Shown: positions 61,885 through 64,000 of the stretch, piece after piece | Position numbering within the stretch: position 1 is the first letter of the stretch | Layout of the letters: the number at the start of each line of letters is the position of its first letter | NCBI RefSeq assembly: GCF_902713425.1 | Contig: NC_081214.1 | Location: 22,340,208 to 22,404,207 of the forward strand | Length of the DNA stretch: 64,000 bases | Source: Acipenser ruthenus | Lineage: Eukaryota > Chordata > Actinopteri > Acipenseriformes > Acipenseridae | Reading direction: 5' to 3' | Position numbers and translations under genes: made by a program | Notes under the pieces: model-generated | The model's input: only the letters and a program-made list of their open reading frames with translations | Database searches by the model: none | What the model was told of the DNA's origin: nothing

Positions 61885-62960
61885 CCTCGGTGATTGTCTT
61901 TTCTAGAATTCGATTTTTGCTGATATTCTTTAGTAGAGCTCAATCAAACCCCAAAAAGTATAAATAAGATGCTCTCTCTCCACGCGTCTCCAAGCGCCGG
62001 ATTCAGATGTGTTTGCAACAGCAACAGACAACACACACACACAGCACGACAGTACAGAGCGGAATGCGGTAAGAGCAGGACGTTTACCATCGAGATTGAT
62101 GTTAAGACAAGAGCGGTCACATCATCGCTATAATGGATTTGTCACGCCACAAATGTATATAACATTATAGTGCTGAAATACAAATTATTACATAACACTT
62201 AAAGCGTTGTTTTTTTTTTAAAAAAGTATTTTTTATTTTTTGTCTCCCTTGGTTTCATTGGTAATTCCTCAATTAAAATTAAGTGTTATGTACATGTTGT
62301 TGTAGTTCATGTTATACTAATACAATTAGTATTATTCGTGGCGCTTTTAATTTAGCATAATTTAAAGGTTTAACAAATGCAAAAAAATGTGACACTAATT
62401 CATGAACACATGAATTCTCAAAATATATTTATTCTTATTACATGTTTTAAAACCATTTTTTACTGGCTGCAAAAACAGCTCCAGTCCAGAGTGACAACAG
62501 TATTGAAAACTTTTTAAAAAAACTTTATTTGTACTCCAAAGTTCACACAGCACCACCTCGCGCCTAGTACTGCGAACACCCGCTTTTACACTGTCGACGA
62601 AATACTGAAATACTTCCGGTAGGTCACAACATGTCCGTACACAGTTTAAAGTGGTTTTTCAGAATCTATATATATTCAACAGCCATTTAGACTGTTTGCC
62701 ACGTTAACTTGGATTAAATAGGCATAATTAATGTAAATCTAATTTTAAAATATTTTTCAATGTGTGGGATAGACGGGCGCTGAAGAGGAAGCAGTAACCA
62801 GCCATCTTTTTTTTGACAATAACAAGAAAGAAAGGGGGTCTAAAGAGTGGAGCTTTAGTTTGATTTTATTATCTGTTAAAACAATTCAGCATTCAACAAA
62901 ATCAGAGGGGACGAGGCTCAGAGAAAAGTATAGAGCATCAACGTCAACATATGCAAAAAA
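61885..62960. promoter_or_regulatory. Bidirectional MCTS1/CUL4B promoter region
   Basis: The two start codons are 1.1 kb apart and divergent, as in human. An ETS motif ACTTCCGG lies at 62612-62619 and a YY1-like GCCATCTT at 62801-62808. The transcribed start of CUL4B is probably near 62.65-62.85 kb. No TATA box is seen. The stretch 62200-62560 is AT-rich and holds nothing else I can name. Confidence 0.55.
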
Positions 62961-63015
62961 AAAAAAACCCTCGTAGGATTAATAGACTGGTTATTTGATT
63001 TTTGTAATTTTTTTC

Positions 63016-63469
63016 ATGTTTCCAACAGGTTTATCTTCCCCTAATCCCCCGCCGCCAGCTCAGGAGGTCAGGCCAGCAGCTTCTGATGGTATTAACAGTA
63101 GCAGCAACATTAGCTCAACGTCCAAAAAGAGGAAAATAAACAGCTCCGAAAGGGAAGAATTTGAATCGATTTCCTCGTCTCCTTCCAAAAGCATTGGCAA
63201 TTCCCCCTCCTCCGGTTCTTCTACCTCTCACCACGTCCAGAAGAAGTTGAGGTTCGAGGACTCTGTCGATTTTATCGGACTGGATGTGAAAATGGCTGAG
63301 GAGTCCTCTTCTTCTTCATCAACGTCTTCTAACAAGAATAAAAACCTCTTTTTGGCTGCTGGCGTTGGACATCATGCCAACGGGCTGACAAAAACATCGA
63401 CAGGGTCCACAAGCTTCTCCAACAGCAAACCCGGAGCTGCCAAGAAACTAGTTATAAAAAACTTCAAAG
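63016..63469 (+). CDS. cul4b: CUL4B cullin 4B, N-terminal coding exon (gene runs off the window)
   Basis: CUL4B is the scaffold of nuclear CRL4 ubiquitin ligases, binding DDB1 at its N-terminal half and RBX1 at its C-terminus. The 454-bp exon encodes 151 residues and ends at a donor (AAAG, then gtaaca) in phase 1. Seen: start [14 protein letters not shown], which matches human isoform 2 (MFPTGFSSPS); Ser-rich disordered extension that distinguishes CUL4B from CUL4A; nuclear localisation signal KKRK at 37-40; then [47 protein letters not shown], just before the first cullin repeat. The rest of the protein, about 760 residues, lies beyond the window. Confidence 0.95.
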
Positions 63470-64000
63470 GTAACATTTCCTGTCACTAGCCCTGCAGTAA
63501 AGCAATTTACCAGTTTCATTCTTGATTAAGAGTTTAGTGCATTCACGTAATCCACTCCGTGAGGCCTCTGGTGTAATGGACAATGGGTAACGTTAACTTC
63601 GAAGCTGTGTAATAATGTAGCAGAAACATGTTGCATGGACCGGTATGCTCATGAATCATGATCAGTTAAACTTCTGGTCGGGGGCTCAGTGTAGAGAGCT
63701 GCTATTTCAATGCATTGCCAATAGTAATGTATTTGTTGTTTACATGGAACAAGGTGTGATTTAGTATCTGCGTGCATTGGACAGCTACTGAGGTGCTGAC
63801 CTGTGTCATAGCACTGCTAGGAAAATCTTGGAATAATTAGTCGGTCAAATTGAAATGTTTGTATTTTGATTTAAGCACGACAGCTCTCAGTATGCTCTGA
63901 TATGATTGAATTGTGATAAGAAGTCCTCTGTTTGTAGGGATTGCTGATTTTATATGTTTGGTGTTTGTACAAAAACGTACTATGCCTACTAGAAAAAGTT
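63470..64000 (+). other. CUL4B intron
   Basis: Begins at the donor gtaaca. No further exon, repeat or motif is recognised before the window ends. Confidence 0.8.

Overview
The window is vertebrate nuclear DNA: multi-exon genes with GT-AG introns, CpG-rich promoters, tRNA-derived SINEs, a LINE fragment and long tandem repeats. The proteins are close to human ones but the genes are compact, and the tenth-residue-extended peptide ACFWKYCVTN is the form known from fish URP1. The SINE with the GTAAGTCGCC tail is one I associate with sturgeons and paddlefish. I therefore infer a non-teleost ray-finned fish, probably an acipenseriform; the order is a guess from sequence style. All exon calls were made by eye from splice sites, phase and remembered protein families.

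Layout: 2.2-16.1 kb (-) OCRL, 23 coding exons seen, first coding exon not found. 20.9-26.8 kb (-) an EVA1C-like lectin-domain membrane protein, 8 exons, complete. 28.3-34.1 kb a 50-bp satellite, 115 copies with no difference I can see, followed 87 bp later by a 1.1-kb telomere-like repeat array. 37.6-42.8 kb (+) CLIC2, 6 exons, complete, with a second telomere-like array of opposite orientation in intron 1. 44.2-48.1 kb (-) URP1, a urotensin II-related neuropeptide precursor, 5 exons, complete, with a LINE fragment in an intron. 52.8-56.2 kb (+) C1GALT1C1 (Cosmc), one coding exon. 58.1-61.9 kb (-) MCTS1, 6 exons, complete, with one GC-AG intron. 63.0 kb to the end (+) the first coding exon of CUL4B.

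The genes do not form an operon-like system, but the order is informative. CUL4B-MCTS1 head-to-head and MCTS1-C1GALT1C1 tail-to-tail is the arrangement of human Xq24; OCRL and CLIC2 are also on human Xq. The window therefore looks like a compact version of an ancestral X-conserved block, with EVA1C-like and URP1 genes that human does not have at these places. The most unusual part is 28.3-39.2 kb: a perfectly uniform satellite and two telomere-like arrays of opposite polarity placed between and inside ordinary genes.
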